From NCBI GenBank assembly GCA_964432415.1, contig CAYSNW010000002.1, positions 92,306 through 156,305 on the forward strand: a stretch of 64,000 nucleotides of DNA, given 5' to 3'. The notes beneath the pieces were generated by a model. It ran no database searches, was not told the DNA's origin, and saw only the letters and a program-made list of their open reading frames with translations. Shown here piece by piece: positions 1 through 7,685 of the stretch. Position numbers and translations under genes: made by a program. Position 1 is the stretch's first letter. Each line of letters starts with the position of its first letter. Source of the DNA: JAFECT01 sp964432415 (GTDB lineage Bacteria > Pseudomonadota > Alphaproteobacteria > Caulobacterales > Caulobacteraceae).

Positions 1-2
1 AG

Positions 3-194
3 ATTCGCCATCCGGACCCGCACCGCGCGGCGGCCTTCGCCTTCTTTTCGGCCGCTACGGCCGCGCGAGAGATGATCCTTTTCGGCCACGCGCCGCTGGC
101 CCAGTCGGCCGTCACGGAACTGGCCGCGCTGGAGGTCCAGCTCTCCCGCCAGATGCTGACCTACCTGACCTTCGACCCGGAGACGTCCCAGTGA
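3..194 (+). CDS. C-terminal end of a regulator-like protein (possibly TetR family), partial
   Basis: An open frame enters from the left edge and ends at a TGA at 192-194, giving the last 63 residues of a protein. The tail is helical and Ala/Leu-rich (AAAFAFFSAATAAREMIL near its start), which resembles the ligand-binding C-terminus of TetR-type regulators. No DNA-binding domain is visible because the gene begins outside the window. Its stop overlaps the GTG start of the next gene by four bases (GTGA), so the two are probably co-translated. The family call is a guess from helical character and context. Confidence 0.45.
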   Translation: MRHPDPHRAAAFAFFSAATAAREMILFGHAPLAQSAVTELAALEVQLSRQMLTYLTFDPETSQ

Positions 195-1969
195 TCCGCA
201 GATCTTTCCTGGCCCTTGGCGGCGCCGCCCTGGCCGTCCCGGCCGCGCGCGCCGGCGCACAGCCTGCGTGGTCGCCGGTGACCTTCGCCTCCGTCGTGGG
301 CGCAACTGTCCCGGCCGAGCAGACCACGGTTCGCGTTCCGGAACGTCACGGCCGCCCCGGCAGCGGCGAAATCACCCTGCCTGTGGTGCGCTTCCGCAGT
401 CTGGCCGAGCGCCCCGGGGCGCCGATCCTTTACCTGGCCGGCGGCCCCGGCGCCTCGGGCCTGGTCTCCGCCCGGCAGGAGATCTTCCTGGTCCTGATGC
501 GCCTGCGCGAATTCGCCGACGTGGTGATCTTCGATCAGCGCGGCACGGGCCAGGCAACACCATCGCTGCTGCTTTCCGGCAGCTTTGACCTGCCCGCCGA
601 CCAGCCGCTCCGCGGGCCGGCCGCGACCGCCCGCCTGGCCGAGATCGCGCGCAAGGGCTCGGCCGAAATCAAGGCCCGGGGCGTCGACCTGTCCGCCTAC
701 AATACGGTCGAGAACGCCGAAGACATCGAGGCCATCCGACTTGCGCTGGGCGCGGAAAGGCTCACCCTCTGGGGCCACAGCTACGGCTCCCACCTCGGCC
801 TGGCCTATCTGGCGGCCCATCCGGAGCGGGTCTCTGCGGCGATGTTCGGCGGGGTCAACGACCTCCCCAACCGCTGGCGGCTGCCGGCCGACGGCGACGC
901 CCTGCTCGCCCGCATGGACGCGGCGATCGGCGCCGATCGCCGCCTTGGTCCGCGCATCGGCGGCTTTCAGGCCCTCGTGCGCCGGGTGTTCGCGGCCCTG
1001 GATCGGCAGCCTCAGACCGTCAGCATCGGCGGCAAGCCCGTCTATGTCGGGCGTGAAGAAATACAGACCCTGATCGCGCTCAACGGCGGCGACATCTTCT
1101 TCATCCGGGAACTGCCGCTGATCCTGGCCGACATGGACCGGGGCGACTACGGCCGCGCCGCGCGCGCCCTGCAGGCCCTGCGCGCCACGCCCCAGGGCAC
1201 AGCCATGCGCCACGGCATGCATATCGCTTCCGGAGTCTCCCCGGCCCGCGCCGCCTTGATCGCCCGGCAGACGCCCGGATCGCTCGCCGGCGACGCCATC
1301 AACTTCCCCTACAACATCCCCGCCTTCACCGATGGCTGGGGTGTCGCCGACCTCGGCGAAGCCTTCCGCGCGCCGCGCCCCTGCGATGTCCCGACTCTGT
1401 TCATGAACGGCGAATTCGATGGCCGCACCTCGGTGCGCGAAGCCCGCGAGACCATGGGACGCTTCTCCCGGGCCGGCTTCATCGAAATGGGCGGCGTCGC
1501 GCATGACTTCTACGGTTTCTCTCCGGCGGTGGTCGACGCCATGCTGTCCTTTCTGAACGGCCGGGCGATCCCGGCCCGCATCGAGGTGCTGCCTGTGGAG
1601 TTCCGCAGCCCTGACGAGCCAGGCTTGCTGAAGCAGCTCAACCAGATCCTGGGCGACAAGGGCGTGGAGCCGATGGTTCAGGCGATGCGCGCCGCCGCCA
1701 GGGCCGGCGACGGCCCGGTGTTCAACGTCTCCACCGCGCGCACCGCCGGCCTGATTCTGGCCAACCAGATGAAGAAGCCCGACGCCGCCATGGCCCTGCT
1801 GGAGGCGGCGGACGAGCTGTTTCCCGACGACTTTTCGATCAATCGCCAGCTCGGCACGCTCTACCGGGCCTCCGGCGACAAGGCGAAGGCCCTCGCCCGC
1901 TTCCGCAAGGTCAAGCAGCTCAACGCCATCGCCTCCGGCGCCGACCAGGACATTCAAAGCGTTTCGTGA
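191..1969 (+). CDS. exported alpha/beta hydrolase, S33 (proline iminopeptidase/TAP)-like
   Basis: The protein has 592 aa and starts at a GTG overlapping the upstream stop. The N-terminus carries a twin-arginine-like signal (RRSFLALGG) with an Ala-rich cleavage region, so it is probably periplasmic. An alpha/beta-hydrolase core follows: an oxyanion-hole GGPG near residue 83, nucleophile elbow GHSYGS with Ser197, a late acid in the NGEFDG segment near residue 410, and His438 in VAHDF. This arrangement matches S33 peptidases and TAP-like hydrolases. The last 100 residues are helical with a TPR-like look (paired Ala/Leu helices, residues about 500-585), an unusual extension. The substrate is not predictable from sequence. 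Confidence 0.8.
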   Translation: MIRRSFLALGGAALAVPAARAGAQPAWSPVTFASVVGATVPAEQTTVRVPERHGRPGSGEITLPVVRFRSLAERPGAPILYLAGGPGASGLVSARQEIFLVLMRLREFADVVIFDQRGTGQATPSLLLSGSFDLPADQPLRGPAATARLAEIARKGSAEIKARGVDLSAYNTVENAEDIEAIRLALGAERLTLWGHSYGSHLGLAYLAAHPERVSAAMFGGVNDLPNRWRLPADGDALLARMDAAIGADRRLGPRIGGFQALVRRVFAALDRQPQTVSIGGKPVYVGREEIQTLIALNGGDIFFIRELPLILADMDRGDYGRAARALQALRATPQGTAMRHGMHIASGVSPARAALIARQTPGSLAGDAINFPYNIPAFTDGWGVADLGEAFRAPRPCDVPTLFMNGEFDGRTSVREARETMGRFSRAGFIEMGGVAHDFYGFSPAVVDAMLSFLNGRAIPARIEVLPVEFRSPDEPGLLKQLNQILGDKGVEPMVQAMRAAARAGDGPVFNVSTARTAGLILANQMKKPDAAMALLEAADELFPDDFSINRQLGTLYRASGDKAKALARFRKVKQLNAIASGADQDIQSVS

Positions 1970-2079
1970 GCTGCGACCTGATGCACCGGCCGCCCGGGGG
2001 TGGGGTTGACGGCGCTCCGGCTTGCCCGTCCAGTGTCAGGGTCGGGCGGCTGCGCCCGTGCGCAGCGGAAGGCCCGATC

Positions 2080-2628
2080 ATGAAATCCCACCTCGCGGCG
2101 GCCGCCGCGCTCGCCGCCGGCCTGATGTTCGCGTCCGCCGGGACCGCGCGCGCCGGCGACACCGCCTGCATGTGGAACGTGCTCACCCCGGCCGAGAAGC
2201 AGGCCCTGGCGGTGTCCTATGCCGAGAAGGGGCCCAGCGGCGTCGAGGGCATCGGCGACAGCAGCCTGCTCGACCGCATGGACGCGGCCTGCCACCCTGC
2301 CCTGAACAGCGTGGAGGGCGCCCGCAACATGGGCGGCGCCCTGGCCGAGCGGGCGATCCAGAATGGCGCGGCCTATGTGCTGAAGACCCGGTTCAACATC
2401 GAAACCCCGGCGTTGGAGGCCGCCTGGGCCGCCACGGACCCGGCGCTGCGCGAGCGCTTCCGCAAGAGCATGGTCGACTACCAGGTCAAGCGCGAGGGGC
2501 CGGTCGATCTGGCGGCCGCCGACGCGCTCATGGCCCGGCTGCATCTGGAGGGCGGCGATGCGCGGCGCCAGGTCATCTACTGGACCCGCTCCACCGTGCT
2601 GATCCCCTATCTGGAGTCGCTGTTCTAG
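2080..2628 (+). CDS. secreted hypothetical protein
   Basis: The start is the ATG at 2080, chosen because GGAAGG lies just upstream and a clean signal peptide follows (MKSHLAAAAALAAGLMF, cleavage near AGTARA). The product is 182 aa and mostly helical after the signal, with two cysteines in the mature part (ACMW and ACHP). I recognise no domain. It lies 110 bases after the hydrolase gene on the same strand and may share its transcript. Function unknown; export is the only supportable statement. Confidence 0.7.
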   Translation: MKSHLAAAAALAAGLMFASAGTARAGDTACMWNVLTPAEKQALAVSYAEKGPSGVEGIGDSSLLDRMDAACHPALNSVEGARNMGGALAERAIQNGAAYVLKTRFNIETPALEAAWAATDPALRERFRKSMVDYQVKREGPVDLAAADALMARLHLEGGDARRQVIYWTRSTVLIPYLESLF

Positions 2629-2707
2629 CTTTGAGGAACCAAGCTGGACCGTGGGCGTTGAGCCCCCATCGGCGGTCCTGATGGGCCGCGTTCCGGGAAA
2701 CGCTTCT

Positions 2708-3013
2708 ATGAAGATCATCGCCTTCGCCGCGGTCGCCGCCGCCCTGACGTTCGCCGCCGGCGCCGCATCGGCCGACCCGATCAAGAACGCGGGCCACCAG
2801 GTCGCCAAGACCACCCGTTCGGTCGCCCACGAGGGCGCCAACGCCGGACGCGACGTGGGCCATGTGGTCGCCGCCTCCGGCCGCCACGTCGAGCACGACG
2901 TCAACGGCACCTCGGACAAGTACAACGACCATCCCGGCCACAAGGGTTACTGGCGCCACCACCGCCGCCATCACCGCCACCATCACGTCGAGAACCACGT
3001 CGACAACCACTAA
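2708..3013 (+). CDS. small exported histidine-rich protein
   Basis: The product is 101 aa from the ATG at 2708, with a signal peptide (MKIIAFAAVAAALTFAAGAASA). The mature part has a helical region rich in His and Val, then a C-terminal tail of about 27 residues beginning HPGHKGYWRHHRRHH in which nearly half the positions are His. Such tails commonly bind Zn, Ni or Cu, so a periplasmic metal-buffering role is a reasonable inference, but no family is recognised. It lies 79 bases after the preceding secreted protein and converges on the WYL regulator. Confidence 0.7.
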   Translation: MKIIAFAAVAAALTFAAGAASADPIKNAGHQVAKTTRSVAHEGANAGRDVGHVVAASGRHVEHDVNGTSDKYNDHPGHKGYWRHHRRHHRHHHVENHVDNH

Positions 3014-3049
3014 GGGCGCGCCGGAGGGGGCCCGCCGCCGCGCTGATCT

Positions 3050-4042
3050 TCAGTTGCGGTGGCGGGCCAATGCCTTTTCCAGCTCCGAGACCATCATCGC
3101 CTTGAGCGACGCCGGAGACACGATCTCCAGCTTGTCCTCCCAGGTGAACAGGTGCCAGGCCAGCTCGCGCATGCCCGAGGCCCGAAACTTCACGATCACC
3201 GAACCGTCCGCCTGCTCGGTCACGCTCTGGGTCGGATGGAAGCGCCAGACCAGGGCGTCCTCCGCCCCGGGGGGGAGGACCTTGAGCACCACATCCTCCT
3301 GGGCGTCCTGATAGATGCCGAAGGAGCGGTTGGCGTAGGCGTCCAGGTCGAAGTCCTCGGGCGCCGAGCCCGGGACGTCCAGCATCTGAAGATCCTCGAT
3401 GCGGTCCAGGCGCCAGTTGCGCGGCTCGTTGCGCTTGCCGTCGCTCCCCAGCTCCTCCGCCACCAGATAGTTGGCCCGCCCGAACATGATCCCGTAGGGG
3501 ATCACGCGGCGCACGGCGCCGGGCGTGCGTCCGCCGCGATAGATGAAGCTGACCGCCTTCATGGCCTTGACCGCATGGCGCAGGGTGGCGATCAGGCTGT
3601 CGTCCTCGTACGGGCGCGGCCCCGCCTGCACCGCGATGGTCTCGGCGCGCACCAGGGCCTCCACGTCGGGCATCAGCCGGCGCAGCTCCTTGTTCTTCAT
3701 CGCCGAACGGACCTTGCGGGCCAGGCTCTCCAGGGCGTGGGCCCGTGTCTCGGCGCCCTGCGCCTTCAGGCCCTGGGCGGCCTTGTCGATCTCCAGCAGC
3801 TCCTCCGCCGTCGGCGACTGCAGGAAGCCGTCCAGCCCGCCGGGGATGCGGAAACGCTTCACCGCGCCCTCCGGTACGACCTCCATCTGCGGGAACAGGT
3901 AGCCCACCACGTCGCGCATGCGCTCGGCCGTGCGCCGGCCCGAGCCGATCACCTCTGCCATCTCGTCCAGAGTCAGCCCCTCGGCCGAGGCCGCCAGGGC
4001 GCGCGACAGGTCGATCAGGGCGCCGGCCTTTTCATGCCGCAT
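3050..4042 (-). CDS. WYL-domain transcriptional regulator
   Basis: The product is 330 aa from the ATG at 4042. This start is chosen over an in-frame TTG further out because GGAG sits six bases upstream. The N-terminus (residues 1-65) is a winged-helix segment with SGRRTAERMRD as recognition-helix-like sequence. The middle (about 150-215) is the WYL domain of YafY/PafBC-type regulators, and the C-terminal part is the WCX extension, ending in FTWEDKLEIVSPASLKAMM. WYL proteins often sense nucleic acids or nucleotides and control stress or defence genes. It is divergent from the gene at 4122, and the shared intergenic region holds an inverted repeat, so autoregulation is plausible. Confidence 0.85.
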   Translation of the reverse strand: MRHEKAGALIDLSRALAASAEGLTLDEMAEVIGSGRRTAERMRDVVGYLFPQMEVVPEGAVKRFRIPGGLDGFLQSPTAEELLEIDKAAQGLKAQGAETRAHALESLARKVRSAMKNKELRRLMPDVEALVRAETIAVQAGPRPYEDDSLIATLRHAVKAMKAVSFIYRGGRTPGAVRRVIPYGIMFGRANYLVAEELGSDGKRNEPRNWRLDRIEDLQMLDVPGSAPEDFDLDAYANRSFGIYQDAQEDVVLKVLPPGAEDALVWRFHPTQSVTEQADGSVIVKFRASGMRELAWHLFTWEDKLEIVSPASLKAMMVSELEKALARHRN

Positions 4043-4060
4043 GGGGAACTCCAAAAGTAA

Positions 4061-4077
4061 ACGACCGTTTTTGTCGT
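4061..4077. promoter_or_regulatory. inverted repeat between divergent genes (operator candidate)
   Basis: ACGAC (4061-4065) and GTCGT (4073-4077) form 5-bp inverted arms around a T-rich 7-base spacer, 19 bases upstream of the WYL regulator start. It is a candidate binding site for that regulator, based on symmetry and position only. Confidence 0.35.
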
Positions 4078-4121
4078 AATCGGATCATAAACAGAACACA
4101 CCAGATCGCAAGGAGGCGCCC

Positions 4122-4547
4122 ATGGCCCGCTTCGAAAGCCCGACCCGCAGCATCGCCGGCACCAAGCGCCAGGCCATGGAACGCCAGGCCATCGCCGCGC
4201 GCTTCGGCCGCGCGCGCCCGCCCTTCAGCCTGGTCACCCACAAGGGCCCGCTGCCGATGATGGTGGTGGACGTGGTGCGCACCCGCGCCGAGGAGCGCTT
4301 CGAGCGTGAGGACGGCTGCGAGGTCCTGAGCCTGTCGGCCCGCCAGCTCAACGACCCTACCCTGCGCATGGCGTTGGGCCCCCACGTCGGGCGCGCCGCC
4401 GCCATCCGCGTGGTCTGGGACCCGCGCGACTGTCAGGTCATCGAGGTGATCGAGGGCTACGTCCCCCAGGGCCGCTCGGACGACGAGGACGACCTGTGGA
4501 TGCAGGCCAAGCACGATATCACCCTGCGCTGGTCTGCGGCGGCGTGA
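4122..4547 (+). CDS. conserved-looking hypothetical protein divergent from WYL regulator
   Basis: The product is 141 aa, preceded by a strong AAGGAGG ribosome site. There is no signal peptide or membrane segment, so it is probably cytoplasmic. The N-terminal 30 residues are basic and helical, and the C-terminal half has alternating strands (AAIRVVWDPRDCQVIEVIEGYV) followed by an acidic DDEDD patch. I do not recognise the family. The divergent WYL regulator is the natural candidate controller. Confidence 0.6.
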   Translation: MARFESPTRSIAGTKRQAMERQAIAARFGRARPPFSLVTHKGPLPMMVVDVVRTRAEERFEREDGCEVLSLSARQLNDPTLRMALGPHVGRAAAIRVVWDPRDCQVIEVIEGYVPQGRSDDEDDLWMQAKHDITLRWSAAA

Positions 4548-4582
4548 GCGGCCACCGATAATACGGTCGATTAACGGTGGTT

Positions 4583-5020
4583 TTACGGTGCGAGCTTCTG
4601 AAGGCTGGCCCGGATCTCAGCCGGAATTTCCACCGCTGTCCGGCTCACCCGGTCCACATAGACGTGGGTGAATTCCCCGGCCGCCGCGGCGCTGTCCTCG
4701 TCGTTGCGGAACAGCCCCACCCGGTAGCGCACGCTGGAGCGTCCCAGGTGCTCGACCTTCAGGCCCGCCCAGATCCGGTCGGGAAAGCTGACCGGCGCGA
4801 AGTAGGAACAGCGGGTCTCCACCACCAGCCCGATCACCGGGCTGGTCTCGAGATCCAGGGCCCCCTCCTCGATCAGCCGCCGGTTCACCGCCGTGTCGAA
4901 CCAGCTGAGGTAGGCGACATTGTTCACATGGCCGTAGACGTCGTTGTCCATCCAGCGGGTGTCGATCCCGGTGAACCAGGCGAAGTCGGCGCGCCGGGGA
5001 GCCTCGGCCCGGGCGCTCAC
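4583..5020 (-). CDS. hotdog-fold acyl-CoA thioesterase (YbgC/FadM-like)
   Basis: The product is 145 aa, the usual size for 4-hydroxybenzoyl-CoA thioesterase-type single hotdog domains. The signature DNDVYGHVNNVAYLSWFDTA (residues about 25-44) contains the catalytic Asp region and the HVNN motif. It should hydrolyse acyl-CoA esters in the cytoplasm. Its start overlaps the stop of the upstream alcohol dehydrogenase gene by four bases, so the two are translationally coupled and may act together on fatty or aromatic acyl intermediates. Confidence 0.85.
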   Translation of the reverse strand: MSARAEAPRRADFAWFTGIDTRWMDNDVYGHVNNVAYLSWFDTAVNRRLIEEGALDLETSPVIGLVVETRCSYFAPVSFPDRIWAGLKVEHLGRSSVRYRVGLFRNDEDSAAAAGEFTHVYVDRVSRTAVEIPAEIRASLQKLAP

Positions 5021-6171
5021 AGCACCGCCCGATAGACCGCCAGCGCGTCCTCGTAGGCGACCTCGCGCGGGTTGTTCACCAGGATACGCTTCACGTTCAT
5101 GGCGTCGGCGGCCAGCATCGGCAGGTCGGCCTCGGTGACACCGACCTCGCGCAGGGTGTGGGCCATGGGCATGGCGGCGACCAGGGCCTTCATGGCTTCG
5201 ATGAAGGCGCGGGCCTGGACGTTGGCGCTCCCGCGCGCGCCGGGCGGGGTCACCGCCTCCGCGAGTTCGGCATAGAGCGGCTCTACGGCCGGCAGGTTGA
5301 ACTCCAGGACCGGCCCCAGGACCAGGGCGTTGGACAGGCCGTGCGGGACGTGGAATCGCCCGCCCAGCGGATAGGCCAGGGCGTGCACCGCGCCCACCGG
5401 AGCGTTGGCGAATGCCATGCCGGCCAGGAGCGCGCCTTGCAGCATGGCGCGGCGCGCGTCCAGGTCCGAGCCGTCGGCGACGGCGCGTCCGATGTTACGG
5501 GCCAGCAGGCTCAGGGCCTTGATCGCCAGGGCGTCGGAGACGGCGTTCTTCTTGTGCCGGGTCGTGTAGGCCTCGATAGCGTGAACCATGGCGTCGATCC
5601 CGGTCGCCGCGGTCACCGCCGACGGCAGGCCCACGGTCAGGGCCGGGTCCAGCAACGCCAGGTCCGGGTACAGACGCCGGCTCAGCACCGCCAGCTTCTC
5701 ATCGCCCGGCGAGGTGACCACCGCGATGTGGGTGACCTCCGAACCGGTTCCCGCCGTGGTCGGAACCTGAATCAGGGGCAGGCGCGGGCCCTTGGTCATT
5801 TCGATGCCGTAAACGTCCTCCAGCCGCTCACCCGAGGCGGCCAGCAGGGCCACCAGCTTGGCGGTGTCCATGGACGAGCCGCCGCCCAGGCCGATCACCC
5901 CGTCCGCGCCGCCCGCGCGGGCGGCCTCCACGGCCCTGATGATGCTGTCCTGCGGCGGATCGGCCTCCACCTCGCCGAACACCAGGGGCTCGATCCCTTC
6001 GGCGCGAAAGGCGTCCAGAATCGGGGCGATCAGGCCCGCGGCCAGCAGGCCCGGATCGGTGACGATCATCGGCCGCGTAACGCCCAGCTCTCCGGCAAAC
6101 CGGGGCAGGCTTAAGGCCGCATGGTCCTCGCAGACGACCCGGGGCGTAGTCTCGAAGGTGAAGGCGTTCAT
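5017..6171 (-). CDS. iron-containing alcohol dehydrogenase
   Basis: The product is 384 aa, typical of family III (iron-type) alcohol dehydrogenases and maleylacetate reductases. Visible hallmarks are the nucleotide-binding GGGSSMDTAK, the TTAGTGSEVT loop, the metal-binding IDAMVHAIEAY segment (Asp and His ligands) and the second signature with VHALAYPLGG and HVPHGLSNA (two more His ligands). GGAAGGG precedes the ATG. It should interconvert alcohols and aldehydes with NAD(P). The specific substrate cannot be read from sequence. It is the first gene of a two-gene unit with the thioesterase. Confidence 0.9.
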   Translation of the reverse strand: MNAFTFETTPRVVCEDHAALSLPRFAGELGVTRPMIVTDPGLLAAGLIAPILDAFRAEGIEPLVFGEVEADPPQDSIIRAVEAARAGGADGVIGLGGGSSMDTAKLVALLAASGERLEDVYGIEMTKGPRLPLIQVPTTAGTGSEVTHIAVVTSPGDEKLAVLSRRLYPDLALLDPALTVGLPSAVTAATGIDAMVHAIEAYTTRHKKNAVSDALAIKALSLLARNIGRAVADGSDLDARRAMLQGALLAGMAFANAPVGAVHALAYPLGGRFHVPHGLSNALVLGPVLEFNLPAVEPLYAELAEAVTPPGARGSANVQARAFIEAMKALVAAMPMAHTLREVGVTEADLPMLAADAMNVKRILVNNPREVAYEDALAVYRAVL

Positions 6172-6225
6172 GACCGCACCCTTCCGACGCCGTCCGGCCC
6201 GGCGTCAACCTTTTGGTCACGGGCG

Positions 6226-6242
6226 TTAACGACGGATTAACC
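6226..6242. promoter_or_regulatory. CtrA-type box (TTAA-N7-TTAA)
   Basis: TTAA at 6226-6229 and TTAA at 6237-6240 are separated by exactly seven bases, and the second half continues CCAT. This matches the CtrA consensus of Caulobacterales. It lies 55 bases upstream of the divergent alcohol dehydrogenase and about 85 bases upstream of an intrinsic terminator on the plus strand, so it may control either direction. Confidence 0.6.
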
Positions 6243-6267
6243 ATTTCGGGCCAAATCAGGGGCTGTC

Positions 6268-6337
6268 TTCTTCTTCTCGGAGACACCCCACCATCACCGA
6301 ACTTCTCAAGCCCGGCGCCCTGCCGGGCTTTTTTTCT
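6268..6337 (+). ncRNA. possible CtrA-controlled small RNA
   Basis: Between the CtrA-type box and a strong intrinsic terminator lie roughly 70 bases with no convincing reading frame. They contain a pyrimidine-rich stretch (TCTTCTTCTTCTC, about 6266-6278) that could pair with purine-rich ribosome sites. The 5' end given is a guess, placed about 30 bases after the box. Without transcript data this could also be a dead leader. Confidence 0.3.
6308..6337 (+). terminator. intrinsic terminator
   Basis: A 9-bp perfect stem (AAGCCCGGC at 6308-6316 with GCCGGGCTT at 6322-6330, loop GCCCT) runs directly into seven T residues. No annotated plus-strand gene ends here, which is why a small RNA is proposed upstream. 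Confidence 0.85.
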
Positions 6338-6419
6338 GCGCCGTGGCGGCTGCGACGCGCAAGCGCCTTGCGCGCCGACAAAGCTCGCTGCTATACGGCC
6401 CCTCCTTCGAGCGACCTGA

Positions 6420-6494
6420 TCCGCGGTAGCTCAGTGGTAGAGCAGCCGGCTGTTAACCGGCTGGTCGTAGGTTCGAATCCTACCCGCGGAGCCA
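6420..6494 (+). tRNA. tRNA-Asn(GTT)
   Basis: The cloverleaf is clear: acceptor stem TCCGCGG/CCGCGGA, D-loop with TAGCTCAGTGGTAGAG, anticodon stem GCCGG/CCGGC around GTT at 6452-6454, and T-arm with GGTTCGAATCC. The CCA end is encoded (6492-6494). Anticodon GTT reads Asn codons. Confidence 0.97.
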
Positions 6495-6505
6495 CTCGCC
6501 AGCGC

Positions 6506-6982
6506 CTAGCGCCATTGCGCAAGCGCTTCCGTCATTCGAACTACGATCACGTTGATTGCGAGCGCGGCACCGAGTGTGCCGACTAGGTTCCACGCAATTA
6601 CGAGCGGCAGCGAGAACTCCCATCGATACGGATGGGGATCTTCGGGTCGGCGTCTTACATCGAGCGCCCATCGCTCAAAATGAGCCTGAACCGGCGCGGC
6701 AATCATAAGCAGAGAGATGTAATACGCTACGGTCGCCATCGCAGAATGTTTAGCCGCGATACTGAGCGCAGTGACTATCGCAATACGCTTCAAGAACTCG
6801 AACCAATAGGCGGCAGCCCGTCTGATGAGATGCGCTGCCAGCACATCATGCTCACTCGTGGTCGGGCGGACATCAAGTCGTCGAAGCCAGGCCATCGATC
6901 GATGTGCGAGGGATTCGCGCCTGTTCACCTCTCGCTCTCTCGAGCCGTGAACGGCGGCATCTGATTCGCTCTCTTCAGTCAT
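6506..6982 (-). CDS. hypothetical membrane protein, lower-GC, next to tRNA-Asn
   Basis: The product is 158 aa with an acidic and basic soluble N-terminus (residues 1-55) followed by about three hydrophobic segments (around 62-80, 84-100 and 125-150). It resembles no family I know. Base composition is visibly lower in GC than the surrounding genes and rare codons are more frequent. It converges on the tRNA, ending 12 bases from its CCA. This placement and composition suggest a horizontally acquired remnant. No integrase or attachment repeat is visible. Confidence 0.55.
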   Translation of the reverse strand: MTEESESDAAVHGSREREVNRRESLAHRSMAWLRRLDVRPTTSEHDVLAAHLIRRAAAYWFEFLKRIAIVTALSIAAKHSAMATVAYYISLLMIAAPVQAHFERWALDVRRRPEDPHPYRWEFSLPLVIAWNLVGTLGAALAINVIVVRMTEALAQWR

Positions 6983-7120
6983 TCCCTAAGTCTAGCGCAA
7001 TCTAGGGGGGAGCTTGATGATGTGGTGCTGCGGGTGCCAACAAGGTGCCCGCCGCTCATGCCCGATTTCGGCGCGCCTGCGACGGTGCTAGGCTTCTCCG
7101 CGACATCGGCGGAGGGAGCC

Positions 7121-7600
7121 ATGCCCGATCTCACCCGGATCCAGACCCTGTTCGCCTGGCTGATCCTGATCCAGTTCGCGGTGGTCGTGCTGCACGACTG
7201 GCTGGAGATCCCGGGCCTGACCCGCTCTTCCCAGGTCCGCGCCGTGGTCGGGACCCGCAAGCTGCTGATCGCGACCCTGATCAACGCCCTGTTCCCAGGC
7301 GCCGCGGCGGCCTTGGTGCTCTGGTACTGGAATCAGACCCCGTCCCCGGTCGCGACCGGCTACTGGCTGGCCTACACCGCCATCACCGTGCTCTCGGCCA
7401 TCGCCATGTGGTACCTGCCCTATCTGTTCGGGGCCAAGGCCTCGACCCGGCAGGACTATCTGGCCATGTACCGCCGGACCCTCCAGGTGCTGCCGCGGCG
7501 GGGCGACAACCCGCGGCCGAACCTGCTGCACGTCCTCTTCCATCTGCTGTTCGTGGGCACCTTCGCCCTGGCGCTCGTTCTCTGGCTGAAGACCCGCTGA
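7121..7600 (+). CDS. hypothetical four-helix inner-membrane protein
   Basis: The start is the ATG at 7121, preceded by GGAGGGA. The product is 159 aa with four hydrophobic segments (about residues 8-28, 48-70, 80-103 and 135-155) and a basic cytoplasmic loop with DYLAMYRRTLQVLPRRGDN before the last helix. I do not recognise a family. It lies 85 bases before the sugar transporter and could share its transcript, but nothing ties the functions together. Confidence 0.6.
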   Translation: MPDLTRIQTLFAWLILIQFAVVVLHDWLEIPGLTRSSQVRAVVGTRKLLIATLINALFPGAAAALVLWYWNQTPSPVATGYWLAYTAITVLSAIAMWYLPYLFGAKASTRQDYLAMYRRTLQVLPRRGDNPRPNLLHVLFHLLFVGTFALALVLWLKTR

Positions 7601-7685
7601 ACATCCGCTCGCTGGCCATCCGGCGGCGGCGCATGCCAAGCTCCCCAGCAAGGCCGCACCGGCCACGCCACAGGGGGAAGCATCC

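Noticed and set aside
161..1957. Long open frame on the minus strand opposite the alpha/beta hydrolase
   Set aside because: It mirrors the coding phase of a clear plus-strand gene in GC-rich DNA and encodes a low-complexity Gly/Arg/His-rich product with no motifs.
4571..4585. CtrA-like sequence TTAA-N7-TTTA
   Set aside because: It lies between the ends of two convergent genes, where no promoter is expected, and the second half is imperfect.
6368..6586. Open frame running through the tRNA-Asn gene
   Set aside because: It is a chance frame over a structured RNA gene.
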